Shown here in pieces: positions 1 to 8,401 of a stretch of 64,000 nucleotides of DNA. The notes under the pieces were generated by a model. That model was not told the origin of the DNA. It searched no databases and saw only the letters and a program-made list of their open reading frames with translations. Location of the stretch: NCBI GenBank assembly GCA_050313895.1, contig JBNPMI010000005.1. One strand, 5' to 3'. The stretch is from JALFST01 sp022779285 (lineage in GTDB: Bacteria; Bacillota; Clostridia; Tissierellales; Peptoniphilaceae). The translations under genes and the position numbers were made by a program. Position 1 is the first letter of the stretch. Each line of letters begins with the position of its first letter.

Positions 1-458
1 TGGTATGAATGGGAAAGCAAATGCATTCTTTTGGGACATATTGGATGCTAATTTGCACTTTGTCCCCCGAAAACTTTCCCGCCAGCCCTTTATAGTGAGT
101 GCAGCTTTTTCGTCGGCATACCGGACTTGAAAAACCTTTCTTCCGAATTTGATGACATATGCTCTTAAAGCATCTGGAAGCTCCCTTGGGACGACAACGC
201 GCATACACCTCTGCCAGGCCATAAATATCATTTCATTTGAGCATACGTCGAATCAAGGAGTTCTTCAGTATGCGCCGTAGGGATTGTTTTCGGCCTTCGG
301 GAACGCAGTGACAGGATTCTTGCCGTGCCGTCGTATCGCTCCGGTTGAGGTTATACAAATTGACGACAGGTATGATCCCTTCGTGCTGCCTTACTCACGC
401 CATGCTTGAGTGCATATTCGCAGACTTTTTGATGATATCTTATTTTTTCGGTGATCAT
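1..458 (-). pseudogene. Decayed IS481-like transposase (left part of window)
   Basis: Reading the minus strand from an ATG at 458 gives a start MITEKIRYHQKVCEYALKHG, followed by a helix-turn-helix region containing GVSKAARRD and RQFV. A stop codon falls where relatives normally continue YRW, then the same frame resumes with ERYDGTARIL and RSRRPKTIPTAHTEE. Near base 256 the frame shifts by one base, and after another in-frame stop it continues NDIYGLAEVYARCR, HQIRKKGF and VQISIQYVPKECI to the edge. This order (HTH, RYDGT, RSRRP, then the start of the integrase core) is that of IS481-type DDE transposases. The catalytic residues would lie beyond the window. At least two stops and one frameshift make it inactive. 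Family assignment is from remembered motifs, not a search. Confidence 0.8.
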
Positions 459-465
459 CTTACTC

Positions 466-527
466 AAGAGGAGCTTCTTTCGATGCAACGTGTTTGTGGA
501 TAAACACATTGTATCGGAGCGCCTCTT
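466..527. other. Long imperfect hairpin next to the IS remnant
   Basis: AAGAGG at 466-471 pairs with CCTCTT at 522-527, and CGATGCAA (481-488) followed by a GTGTTT arm pairs with AAACAC and TTGTATCG just after a short loop. On the plus strand the second arm is followed by a T-rich run, so it could end transcription. On the minus strand it lies directly upstream of the transposase start, where such hairpins in insertion sequences can stop outside transcription from switching on transposase. The role is inference. Confidence 0.5.
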
Positions 528-726
528 TTATTATTTTGAAAGTGTCACATATGTCTTACTACATTACACATATGCTAAATAACCGTGGACCGTATTGTCA
601 AAGTGTGCAAAATACAGGCTTGAGAATACTTTCGATCATTTGAACAAATTTTGATTTCCGGATATGATGATATCAAGAAAATCCATGCACCGGGAACCAT
701 CGCAGAGCAAAGGAAAGGCATATTTC

Positions 727-755
727 TTGCAGTTTTTTCTTTCACAACCTACAAT
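727..755 (+). promoter_or_regulatory. Sigma-A promoter of the DegV gene
   Basis: TTGCAG at 727-732 and TACAAT at 750-755 are separated by exactly 17 bases, close to the vegetative consensus, with the DegV start 56 bases further on. The rest of the stretch from 528 to 810 shows no convincing gene; it contains two copies of CACATATG about 20 bases apart. Confidence 0.65.
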
Positions 756-810
756 AAACAAGTAAGAAATCGACCGGGCATTGCCCATACTATGGAAAAA
801 GGAGCTGAGC

Positions 811-1680
811 ATGAGTTATCAGATAATCACCGATGTGACTGCAGATATTGATTTGAGTTTGTATAAAGGGTTACCCGAACCGATCATCATTCCCATGGAG
901 GTCATCATGGGAGGACAGACGTATATTTATGGCAAGGACGGAACCATTACTGTTGAAGAATTTTATGAGCGGCTGCGCAGCGGAGAAGCTGCACAGACCT
1001 CGCAGATCAATCCGACGGTATATACCGAATATTTTCGAAAAATTTTAGAAGAAGGCAAGGATGTCCTTTACCTATGCTTTTCTTCCGGACTGTCAGGAAC
1101 CATTCAAAGTGCGATTTTGTGTATGGAGAAGCTTCGGGAAGAATTTCCGGATCGGAAGCTTTATTGTGTGGATACTTTAGCTGCCTCCGCGGGAGAGGGC
1201 TTATTCGTTGAGGGAGTTCTTCGAAAGCAAGCGGAAGGACTTTCCATTGAGGAAGTCGTTGCATGGGCAGAGGAGCATAAACTGTTCATGTGCCATTGGT
1301 TTACCGTAGATTCTTTGGATCATTTGCGTCGAGGGGGCCGCGTATCGGCAGCAGCGGCTTTTTTAGGAACGGCATTGCAGATTAAGCCGGTGCTTCATGT
1401 ATCGGAGGAAGGCAAATTGATTCCGATGGAAAAGGCTCGCGGTCAGAAAAAAGCTATTCAATCTCAGGTCAGACATATTGCGGAGGGCTGGAAGCCGGAG
1501 CTTGGAAAGCGCGTATGGATTGGACATGGAGATTGTATGGAAAGAGCTCAGGAGCTGGCAGAGAAAGTCCGTGAACTTTATGCGGACGCGCAGATCGATA
1601 TTGTGCCCATCGGCCCGGTCATCGGTGCTCATGCAGGTCCGGGAGTTTTGTCGTTGTTCTATTGGGGAAGCAATCGTTAA
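811..1680 (+). CDS. DegV family fatty-acid-binding protein
   Basis: A 289-residue cytosolic protein of the DegV family, whose members bind a fatty acid and, where studied, hand it to a fatty acid kinase for phospholipid synthesis. Family marks are TADIDLS near the N-terminus, SGLSGTIQSA, the basic RRGGRVSAAAAF stretch, IGHGD, and the C-terminal IGPVIGAHAGPGVL. An upstream in-frame TTG at 781 exists, but the ATG at 811 has AGGAG seven bases before it and starts where relatives start. It is monocistronic: its own promoter at 727 and a terminator at 1776. No kinase partner is in the window, so its lipid role is inferred from the family only. Confidence 0.88.
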   Translation: MSYQIITDVTADIDLSLYKGLPEPIIIPMEVIMGGQTYIYGKDGTITVEEFYERLRSGEAAQTSQINPTVYTEYFRKILEEGKDVLYLCFSSGLSGTIQSAILCMEKLREEFPDRKLYCVDTLAASAGEGLFVEGVLRKQAEGLSIEEVVAWAEEHKLFMCHWFTVDSLDHLRRGGRVSAAAAFLGTALQIKPVLHVSEEGKLIPMEKARGQKKAIQSQVRHIAEGWKPELGKRVWIGHGDCMERAQELAEKVRELYADAQIDIVPIGPVIGAHAGPGVLSLFYWGSNR

Positions 1681-1775
1681 AAAATGGGAATCATCATAAC
1701 GCCATTACAAGAATGCTCTTTGTAGCAATTGACGGAATGCCGATTGGGTAGATAAAAGCTTTCTATGAGCATGAT

Positions 1776-1813
1776 AAAAAATGCCGCAGCATGCATTGCC
1801 TGTGGCGTTTTTT
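1776..1813 (+). terminator. Rho-independent terminator after the DegV gene
   Basis: AAAAATGCCGCAG pairs with CTGTGGCGTTTTTT around a short loop and ends in a T run. An AT-rich stretch with two overlapping TATAAT-like hexamers (1816-1826) follows at once and probably serves glnN, though no good -35 element is visible. Confidence 0.75.
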
Positions 1814-1880
1814 GGTATAATATAATATCTTTTTTGAGGGATCCCAACAGTGCAATGCGTGAATGTGAAAAGGAGTCGAT

Positions 1881-3959
1881 ATGTCAAAACCATTTGATGA
1901 CTTTGGAAAATATTTATTTAACAGACCTACCATGAAGGAACGCCTTCCGAAGCCGGTCTATGCGGAGTATATTGCGGCCATGAAGGATGAGGGAGTGATT
2001 TCCAGAGAAACAGCCGATGCGATCGCTCATGCGATGAAGACCTGGGCAATGGAGCTGGGTGCAACGCATTATTGTCATTGGTTTCAGCCTCTGAATGGGA
2101 AAACAGCGGAAAAGCATGATTCTTTTTTACAGCCGGATGAAGAAGGCAAGCCCATTACCAGACTTTCGGGAAAGTCGTTAATCAAGGGGGAGACCGACGG
2201 ATCTTCTTTTCCGAACGGAGGCTTACGAGACACCTTTGAAGCACGCGGATATACTTTTTGGGACACCTCCTCCTACGCCTTTGTTAGAGAGCACGTGTTG
2301 TATATTCCCAGTATTTTTATGAGCTACCGGGGGGAGAAGCTGGATCTGAAGATGCCCCTTCTGCGAGCGCGTCGTGCGCTCAATCAACAGGCGACACGCG
2401 TGCTGCATCTTTTGGGACGGACCGAGGTGGAATACGTTGAACCCATGCTCGGACTTGAGCAGGAATATTTTTTGGTTGACAGAAAGCAGGCTGCACAGCG
2501 CCCCGATTTGAAATACTGTGGTCGTGCACTTTTTTCGGCGGACATGCCCAAGGGCGGAGATTATCAGGATACGTATTTTCGTCGTGTGAGCGAGTCTGTT
2601 TCCGATTTTATGCGTGAGGTCAATCAGGTCTGCTGGTCTTTAGGTATATATGCTACCGTAGAGCATAACGAGGTCGCACCCGGACAATACGAATTTTCTT
2701 CAATATTCGGAGAAGCCATCCCTACGGTGGATCAAAATATGATTGTGATGGATGTATTACAGCGTGTCGCTCATCGGCACGGCTTTGAATGTCTGCTTCA
2801 TGAGAAGCCGTTTTCCGGCATGAACGGATCGGGAAAGCACAATAACTTTTCCCTCATTGCATCGGATGGGGACAATCTTTTCGATCCGGGAGATCAGCAG
2901 CCGGAGGATCTGCAGTTTTTGGTATTTATTTCCGCATTTGTGGCGGCGGTAGATCGCCATCAGCTTCTGTTGCGTATGGCTTGCTGTGATGAGGGCAATG
3001 ATCATAGATTAGGAGGAAATGAAGCTCCTCCCGTGATCATGTCCATCAATATGGGCACAGCTCTCCATCATCTTTTTGAAGAGCTAGCAAAAACAACGGA
3101 TATCACTCCGGTAAAATTGACACAGCTGATTGCTCCCGCCATCAGCTTCTCTAATGTATCTGTCGATGCGACAGATCGCAACCGCACATCACCGGTATCC
3201 TTCACAGGGAATCGCTTTGAGCTGCGAATGCTCGGGTCTTCCATGAATGCATCGTCGCTCAACACGTTTTTGTTTTCCGCATTGGCGGAATCATTGGAGG
3301 ATATTGCAGATCGCCTGGAAGGCATGGATCACGATCCCGGTTCTCTTCATGCGTCAATTATGCAGATTTGTCATGATATTTTGCATGAGCATCAAAGGAT
3401 TCTTTTTGACGGAGACGGCTATTCCAAGGCATGGGAGGAGGAAGCTGATCGCCGCGGTCTCAAAAATTGTGCGGAATACTATGATTCGATTGATGCTCTT
3501 CTTGACCCGGACACGATTCGTGTGTGCGAGCATTTCGATGTTTTAAACAAGACGGAGCTTATTGCGCGTAGAGATGTTTTGATTCATCAATATACGCACT
3601 CAGTCAAAACACAGGCTCGTATTTTGACACGAATGGCGCAGGAGGGAATTTACCCGGCACTTCTTCAATATCAAATGGAACTGGAAAAAGTCGCTTGCAC
3701 AGGCTATTCTCAATCAGCGCTACGCAGAGCAAAGCAAAATGCCGAGTGGATGGACGCCCTGGATGCGCAAACACTGGATATGACGGAGCTGATCAACCAG
3801 GTAGCAGACTATGACAGCATCGAAGAAATCGCACGTGGCATGAAAGACCAGGTGCGTCCGAAAATGGAGAAGCTGACACGTCTGATGAATGAAATCGAGC
3901 TCAACACTCCAAGCTCCGTTTTCCCTTATCCCACACAAGATCAGCTTGTCATTCAATAA
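1881..3959 (+). CDS. glnN: Glutamine synthetase type III
   Basis: Makes glutamine from glutamate, ammonia and ATP in the cytosol. At 692 residues it matches the long GSIII class rather than the roughly 450-residue GSI or GSII. Visible GSIII features are an N-terminal FGKYLFNRPTMKERLP block, MPLLRARRALNQQ, the acidic substrate and metal segment GLEQEYFLVD, VEHNEVAPGQYEFS, EKPFSGMNGSGKHNN and the NRTSPVSFTGNRFELRMLG segment. Start choice is supported by AAAAGGAGTCGAT before the ATG. It lies between a DegV gene and hisS, both on the same strand; hisS follows after 28 bases, so read-through into hisS is likely. No GlnR or amtB gene is nearby. Confidence 0.95.
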   Translation: MSKPFDDFGKYLFNRPTMKERLPKPVYAEYIAAMKDEGVISRETADAIAHAMKTWAMELGATHYCHWFQPLNGKTAEKHDSFLQPDEEGKPITRLSGKSLIKGETDGSSFPNGGLRDTFEARGYTFWDTSSYAFVREHVLYIPSIFMSYRGEKLDLKMPLLRARRALNQQATRVLHLLGRTEVEYVEPMLGLEQEYFLVDRKQAAQRPDLKYCGRALFSADMPKGGDYQDTYFRRVSESVSDFMREVNQVCWSLGIYATVEHNEVAPGQYEFSSIFGEAIPTVDQNMIVMDVLQRVAHRHGFECLLHEKPFSGMNGSGKHNNFSLIASDGDNLFDPGDQQPEDLQFLVFISAFVAAVDRHQLLLRMACCDEGNDHRLGGNEAPPVIMSINMGTALHHLFEELAKTTDITPVKLTQLIAPAISFSNVSVDATDRNRTSPVSFTGNRFELRMLGSSMNASSLNTFLFSALAESLEDIADRLEGMDHDPGSLHASIMQICHDILHEHQRILFDGDGYSKAWEEEADRRGLKNCAEYYDSIDALLDPDTIRVCEHFDVLNKTELIARRDVLIHQYTHSVKTQARILTRMAQEGIYPALLQYQMELEKVACTGYSQSALRRAKQNAEWMDALDAQTLDMTELINQVADYDSIEEIARGMKDQVRPKMEKLTRLMNEIELNTPSSVFPYPTQDQLVIQ

Positions 3960-3987
3960 GACTTAAGACTGAAGAAAAGGAGACGGT

Positions 3988-5331
3988 ATGACACAATTGG
4001 TACAGCCGGGGATTTTGCCGGGATTTATGGAACTGCTCCCTGAAGAACAGGTTCTGTTTAATTCCATCATGGATACGATTCGTCGTCATTTTGAACGGTA
4101 TGGCTTTTGGCCCTTGGATACGCCCATGATTGAAAAGAGTGAGATCCTTTTTGCCAAGGGCGGCGGGGAGACGACAAAACAGATCTATCGCATTGTAAAA
4201 GGAGAACATTCTCAGGATCAGGCGCTTCGCTTTGATCTTACCGTGCCGTTGGCGCGCTATGTTGCACAGCACGCATCTGAAATTTCTTTTCCTTTTCGCA
4301 GATATCAGATCGCTAAGGTGTTTCGCGGAGAACGCAATCAGAAGGGACGGTATCGTGAATTTTATCAGGCTGACATTGACATCATCGGAAGGGATTCCCT
4401 TTCTCTTTTGAACGATGCAGAAATTCCTGCCGTAATTTATGGGATTTTTCAAGAGATCGGAGTGGGATCTCCCATATTGCATATCAACCATCGAGGACTG
4501 TTGAACGGATTTTTCCATGCGATCGGTCTTCGGGACTCGGAAGAGGCGTTGCGCTCTTTAGATAAGCTTGCCAAAATCGGAGAAACGGGTGTCAAGGAGC
4601 TTCTGCTTCATTCCGGGGCAAGTGATGAGCAGATCAGACAGATCTTTGATTTCCTGGCGCCGACAAATTCCAATTCCGAAACTTTTGCATTGTTGGAGAA
4701 TCTGGAAGAAGGGCTTGCTCTTTCCGAGGAAGCGGGAAATCTTTATAAAAAAGGTCTTGCCGAGCTGCACACGGTTTTTGATTCGATGCTTCAGTTCGGA
4801 ATCCCGGAAACTGCGATTCAAGTGGATCGTTCGATTACTCGTGGCTTGGACTATTATACGGGAATGGTTTATGAGACTTTCTTAGAAGGATATGAATCCA
4901 TCGGTTCCGTGTGCTCAGGCGGACGCTATGATAATTTAGCCGAAAATTTCACAAAGGAGCACTTGCCCGGCGTCGGACTCTCTATCGGCCTGACACGACT
5001 TTTCTATCAGCTTCACAGCACAGGCTTGATCACTCCGCATCATGGCGATTATATCGATGCGATCATCATTCCTATGGGCGAGGAAGACTTTGATTTTGCC
5101 ATTCAAACGGTTCGTATGCTGCGTGAGCAGAATTTAAGGGTACAAATTTATACGGAAAAAGGGAAAATGAAGAAAAAATTTGCCTATGCGGATTCCATCG
5201 GCGCGGGAAGCGTTATCACGATCGGTGAAAGCGAGCGAAAGCAGGGAAAGATCAGTTTGAAAAATCTGGAAACGGGAGTACAGGAGATTCTTTCCGTCGA
5301 GGAAGCGGTCAAGCGCTTGCAAAGACATTAA
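3988..5331 (+). CDS. hisS: Histidyl-tRNA synthetase
   Basis: Class II aminoacyl-tRNA synthetase that charges tRNA-His, 447 residues. Seen in order: class II motif 1 region (LPGFMELLPEEQ onward), motif 2 region with RYREFYQADIDIIG, the histidine-specific block RGLDYYTGMVYE, motif 3 region GGRYDNL plus GVGLSIGLTRLF, and a C-terminal anticodon-binding domain starting near DAIIIPMG. The RGLDYYT block and the anticodon domain argue for a true HisRS rather than the HisZ paralogue, and no his biosynthesis genes are near. AAAAGGAG precedes the ATG. It probably shares a transcript with glnN and ends just after the promoter of the thrS leader. Confidence 0.92.
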   Translation: MTQLVQPGILPGFMELLPEEQVLFNSIMDTIRRHFERYGFWPLDTPMIEKSEILFAKGGGETTKQIYRIVKGEHSQDQALRFDLTVPLARYVAQHASEISFPFRRYQIAKVFRGERNQKGRYREFYQADIDIIGRDSLSLLNDAEIPAVIYGIFQEIGVGSPILHINHRGLLNGFFHAIGLRDSEEALRSLDKLAKIGETGVKELLLHSGASDEQIRQIFDFLAPTNSNSETFALLENLEEGLALSEEAGNLYKKGLAELHTVFDSMLQFGIPETAIQVDRSITRGLDYYTGMVYETFLEGYESIGSVCSGGRYDNLAENFTKEHLPGVGLSIGLTRLFYQLHSTGLITPHHGDYIDAIIIPMGEEDFDFAIQTVRMLREQNLRVQIYTEKGKMKKKFAYADSIGAGSVITIGESERKQGKISLKNLETGVQEILSVEEAVKRLQRH

Positions 5332-5345
5332 GAGCATGCTATAAT
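5317..5345 (+). promoter_or_regulatory. Promoter of the thrS T-box leader
   Basis: TTGCAA (5317-5322) lies inside the last codons of hisS and TATAAT (5340-5345) follows after 17 bases. Transcription should start near 5352, giving thrS its own regulated transcript instead of relying on hisS read-through. Confidence 0.7.
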
Positions 5346-5351
5346 AGCCAA

Positions 5352-5536
5352 AATCAAATAGAGGAAATGACGAGAAGAGTACGTTCTTCAATGACGGAAA
5401 ACAGAGAGATGACCCGCGGCTGAGAGTGTCATCCGAAGTCGAAGAGCTGAAAACCACCTCCGATCCTCAGCATAAATTGAGAAGTAAAAAGGGTGGAACC
5501 ACGATGACATCGTCCCTTGCGTTGTCATTGTGGTTT
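5352..5536 (+). promoter_or_regulatory. T-box riboswitch controlling thrS (threonine)
   Basis: The leader holds the T-box sequence GGGTGGAACCACG at 5491-5503, then a terminator hairpin in which CCACGATGACA pairs with TGTCATTGTGG before a T run (about 5499-5536). Upstream, AGAGATGACCC and GGCTGAGAGTGTCATC form the distal stem I, followed by a GAAGAGCTGAAAACCACC segment where ACC around 5453-5458 is the likely specifier codon for threonine. The bulge bases TGGA (5494-5497) would pair with a tRNA ending UCCA, and the tRNA-Thr at 11143 has U at the discriminator position, which agrees. Uncharged tRNA-Thr is expected to allow thrS transcription. Confidence 0.9.
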
Positions 5537-5559
5537 TTTATTTTGAGAAGGGGGTTCTC

Positions 5560-7476
5560 ATGAAGGTATTTACGAAGGGCGGAAGTCCGATTGAACTGTC
5601 TGAAGGAGCGAACGCACTGGATTTTGCCGGAGCCATCAGCGAGGGTCTCGCACGCAATGCGCTTGCGGCGGAGGTCAATGGGGAAGGCGTTGATTTGCGC
5701 CACGTGCTCAAGGAAGGCGATGTTGTGGCGATTGACACCTTTGACGATGACTATGGTAGGCATGCATTCCGTCATTCCAGCGCACACCTGATGGCAGAAG
5801 CGGTTCAGCATCTTTATCCGGAAGCGAAATTTGCGATCGGACCTGCCATCAAGGATGGATTTTACTATGACATTGATTTCGGTGATATCGTGATCACGGA
5901 TGAGGATTTGCCGAAAATCGAAGAGGAGATGAAAAAGATCGTCTCCAAGAAACCGCAGGTGGAATATTTCACGATGGATCGTGCGAGTGCGATTGCGTAT
6001 TTCAAGGAGAAAAAGCAGCCTTATAAAGTGGAGCTGATCGAAGATCTTCCGGAGGATGCCGAGCTTGGCTTCTATAAGCAGGAAGATTTTACAGATCTGT
6101 GCGCAGGACCTCACGTGATGAATCTTGGCGTTATTAAGGCATTTAAGCTCACAAGTCTTGCCGGCGCATATTGGCGCGGTGATGAGCATAACAAAATGCT
6201 GACTCGAATTTACGGAACCAGCTTTCCGAAAAAGAAGCTGCTGGACGAGTATCTTTTACGTATTGAGGAGGCGAAAAAACGGGATCATCGCCGAATCGGA
6301 CGAGAGATGGGCATCTTTGAGTTTATGGAGGAAGGGCCGGGATTTCCGTTTTTCCTGCCGAATGGAATGCGCCTGAAAAATGCTCTTCTTGATTTTTGGA
6401 GAGAGCTGCATCGCGAGGCGGGCTACGAGGAAATTTCGACGCCGATGATATTGAATCGACAGCTTTGGGAGACATCCGGACACTGGGATCATTACCGTGA
6501 GAATATGTATACGACTAAGATCGACGGCGAGGATTATGCAATTAAGCCCATGAATTGCCCGGGTGCCATGCTGGTATATAAGTCACGTCCGCATTCCTAT
6601 CGCGAATTGCCGTTGCGTCTTGCCGAAGTTGGGTGCGTACATCGTCATGAGCTCTCCGGTGCGCTTCATGGCTTATTCCGTGTACGCTGTTTCCATCAAG
6701 ATGATGCGCATATTTTCCTTGCACCGGATATGATTGAAGAAGAAATTCGCCGTATCGTGACGATGATCGACAAAGTCTATACGAAGTTCGGCTTTCGCTA
6801 TTTTATTGAGCTTTCCACGCGTCCTGAAGATTCCATGGGTTCGGATGAGGATTGGAACAATGCCATCGCTTCCCTGAAAAAGGCCTTGGAGGATATGGGC
6901 CGTGACTACATCATCAACGAGGGAGACGGCGCCTTCTATGGCCCGAAGATCGACTTTCATCTTGAGGATGCCCTCGGTCGTACCTGGCAATGCGGTACCA
7001 TTCAGCTCGATTTCCAGATGCCGCAGCGATTTGAGCTCGAATATGTCGGATCGGATGGGGAAAAGCATCGGCCGGTTCTCATTCATCGTGTGATTTATGG
7101 AGCAATTGAACGTTTCATCGGTATTCTGATTGAACAATATGCGGGCAATTTCCCGATATGGCTCGCTCCCGTTCAGGTCAAGCTCATTCCGGTGAATTTG
7201 GAGGCTCATGGCGATGCCGCTAAAAAAATGGCCAGAGAATTAGAGGCCATCGGTGCGCGTGTGGAACTGGATCTTCGTAATGAAACGCTTGGCAGAAAGA
7301 TACGTGATGCGCAAATCGAAAAGACCACCTTCCAGATCGTTGTGGGCGATCAGGAGGTTGCGGAAAACACGGTCAGCGTTCGCAGACACGGTCAGCAGAA
7401 AACGGAGACGATACCATTTGATGAATTCCGCCGATGGCTCAAGGAGCAAATTGAGACGCGCGCAGACGAAGCATAA
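5560..7476 (+). CDS. thrS: Threonyl-tRNA synthetase
   Basis: Class II synthetase of 638 residues charging tRNA-Thr. Domains in order: N-terminal TGS fold (about 1-60); editing domain with HSSAH (H72, H76) and the CAGPHV zinc/editing motif; catalytic core with MNCPGAMLVYKS, the motif 2 region GLFRVRCFHQDDAHIF, and motif 3 ending GAIERFIGILIEQYAG; and an anticodon-binding domain from about IWLAPVQVKLIPV to the end. The ATG at 5560 has AGAAGGGGG upstream and lies just past the T-box terminator; an earlier in-frame ATG at 5530 falls inside that terminator and is rejected. Expression is governed by the T-box leader. Confidence 0.95.
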   Translation: MKVFTKGGSPIELSEGANALDFAGAISEGLARNALAAEVNGEGVDLRHVLKEGDVVAIDTFDDDYGRHAFRHSSAHLMAEAVQHLYPEAKFAIGPAIKDGFYYDIDFGDIVITDEDLPKIEEEMKKIVSKKPQVEYFTMDRASAIAYFKEKKQPYKVELIEDLPEDAELGFYKQEDFTDLCAGPHVMNLGVIKAFKLTSLAGAYWRGDEHNKMLTRIYGTSFPKKKLLDEYLLRIEEAKKRDHRRIGREMGIFEFMEEGPGFPFFLPNGMRLKNALLDFWRELHREAGYEEISTPMILNRQLWETSGHWDHYRENMYTTKIDGEDYAIKPMNCPGAMLVYKSRPHSYRELPLRLAEVGCVHRHELSGALHGLFRVRCFHQDDAHIFLAPDMIEEEIRRIVTMIDKVYTKFGFRYFIELSTRPEDSMGSDEDWNNAIASLKKALEDMGRDYIINEGDGAFYGPKIDFHLEDALGRTWQCGTIQLDFQMPQRFELEYVGSDGEKHRPVLIHRVIYGAIERFIGILIEQYAGNFPIWLAPVQVKLIPVNLEAHGDAAKKMARELEAIGARVELDLRNETLGRKIRDAQIEKTTFQIVVGDQEVAENTVSVRRHGQQKTETIPFDEFRRWLKEQIETRADEA

Positions 7477-7493
7477 ACAAATCCAGATTTCCT

Positions 7494-7521
7494 GAAGGGG
7501 GAAAATCCCCCTTCTTTTTTT
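7494..7521 (+). terminator. Terminator after thrS
   Basis: GAAGGGGG and CCCCCTTC form a perfect eight-base stem with an AAAAT loop, followed by seven T residues. Confidence 0.88.
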
Positions 7522-7615
7522 GTCATTTTTGTTTTGCAAAAATGTGGGTTGTCTCCATATTTTCCGAGAGGGGAGCAGGTATAATATGTGAAAGAATTAT
7601 CGTAAAGGAGGGCTA

Positions 7616-8401
7616 ATGGACGCTTTTATTCATGTGAAAGATCTTTACAAAATTTATCGCATGGGCTCAGAAAAGGTATTTGCGCTCAACGGAATCAATT
7701 TAGATATTTTTCGGGGAGAAATGGTCTGTCTGCTCGGTCCGTCAGGCTCCGGAAAGTCGACGCTTCTCAATTCTCTGGCAGGCTTAGAGCGTGTAACCAA
7801 GGGAGAGATCGTGGTTGGGGGTGTCCATCTCGAGAAGCTGAACGAAGCGGAGATCACGCGATTTCGGAGCTTGAATGTGGGGTTTGTTTTTCAATCATAC
7901 AATTTAATCCCTACCTTGAGTGCACTGGAAAACGTCACGTTGGGACTGACTCTCAAGGGCGTTCCTCTACGGGAAAGACAGCAGCGGGCACGAGAGGTGC
8001 TTGAGCTGGTAGGGCTCGCGGATCGTATGAATCATAAACCGTCGCAGCTGTCGGGCGGACAACAGCAGCGTGTTTCTATAGCGCGTGCATTTGTGGGAAA
8101 TCCGAAAATCGTATTTGCGGATGAGCCGACAGGAAATCTGGACACAAAAACCAGTTTTGAGGTCATGGATTTGATCAGTCGAATTTCAAAGGAAAAGAAT
8201 CAGACGGTGATTATGGTGACGCACGATGAAGAGATGACTGTATATGCGGATCGAATGCTTCACATGCGCGATGGAAAAATCGAAATGATTCATGATCAAA
8301 AAACATTGCGGGCGGCATTTCCTGATGTAACGCAGGAGGAAGCCTCAGCGTCGAACGAATACGGAATGGAAGAAATAGAAAATACGGAGGAGCAGCGATG
8401 A
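7616..8401 (+). CDS. MacB/LolD-type ABC transporter ATPase
   Basis: A 261-residue nucleotide-binding protein with Walker A GPSGSGKST near residue 42, the Q-loop FQSYNLIPTLSA, signature LSGGQQQR, Walker B IVFADEPTGNLD and the switch histidine in VTHDEEM. The DEPTGNLD form is typical of the LolD/MacB/FtsE group, which powers permeases with a large extracellular domain rather than classical importers. AAAGGAGG precedes the ATG. It heads a tight three-gene operon: its last codons overlap the next gene (ATGA), and the third gene encodes a MacB-type permease. A roughly 40-residue acidic tail after the ATPase core is extra. Substrate unknown. Confidence 0.9.
   Translation: MDAFIHVKDLYKIYRMGSEKVFALNGINLDIFRGEMVCLLGPSGSGKSTLLNSLAGLERVTKGEIVVGGVHLEKLNEAEITRFRSLNVGFVFQSYNLIPTLSALENVTLGLTLKGVPLRERQQRAREVLELVGLADRMNHKPSQLSGGQQQRVSIARAFVGNPKIVFADEPTGNLDTKTSFEVMDLISRISKEKNQTVIMVTHDEEMTVYADRMLHMRDGKIEMIHDQKTLRAAFPDVTQEEASASNEYGMEEIENTEEQR

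Noticed and set aside
651..851. 66-codon open frame upstream of and overlapping the DegV gene
   Set aside because: It contains the DegV promoter, overlaps the true start in another frame and has no family resemblance.
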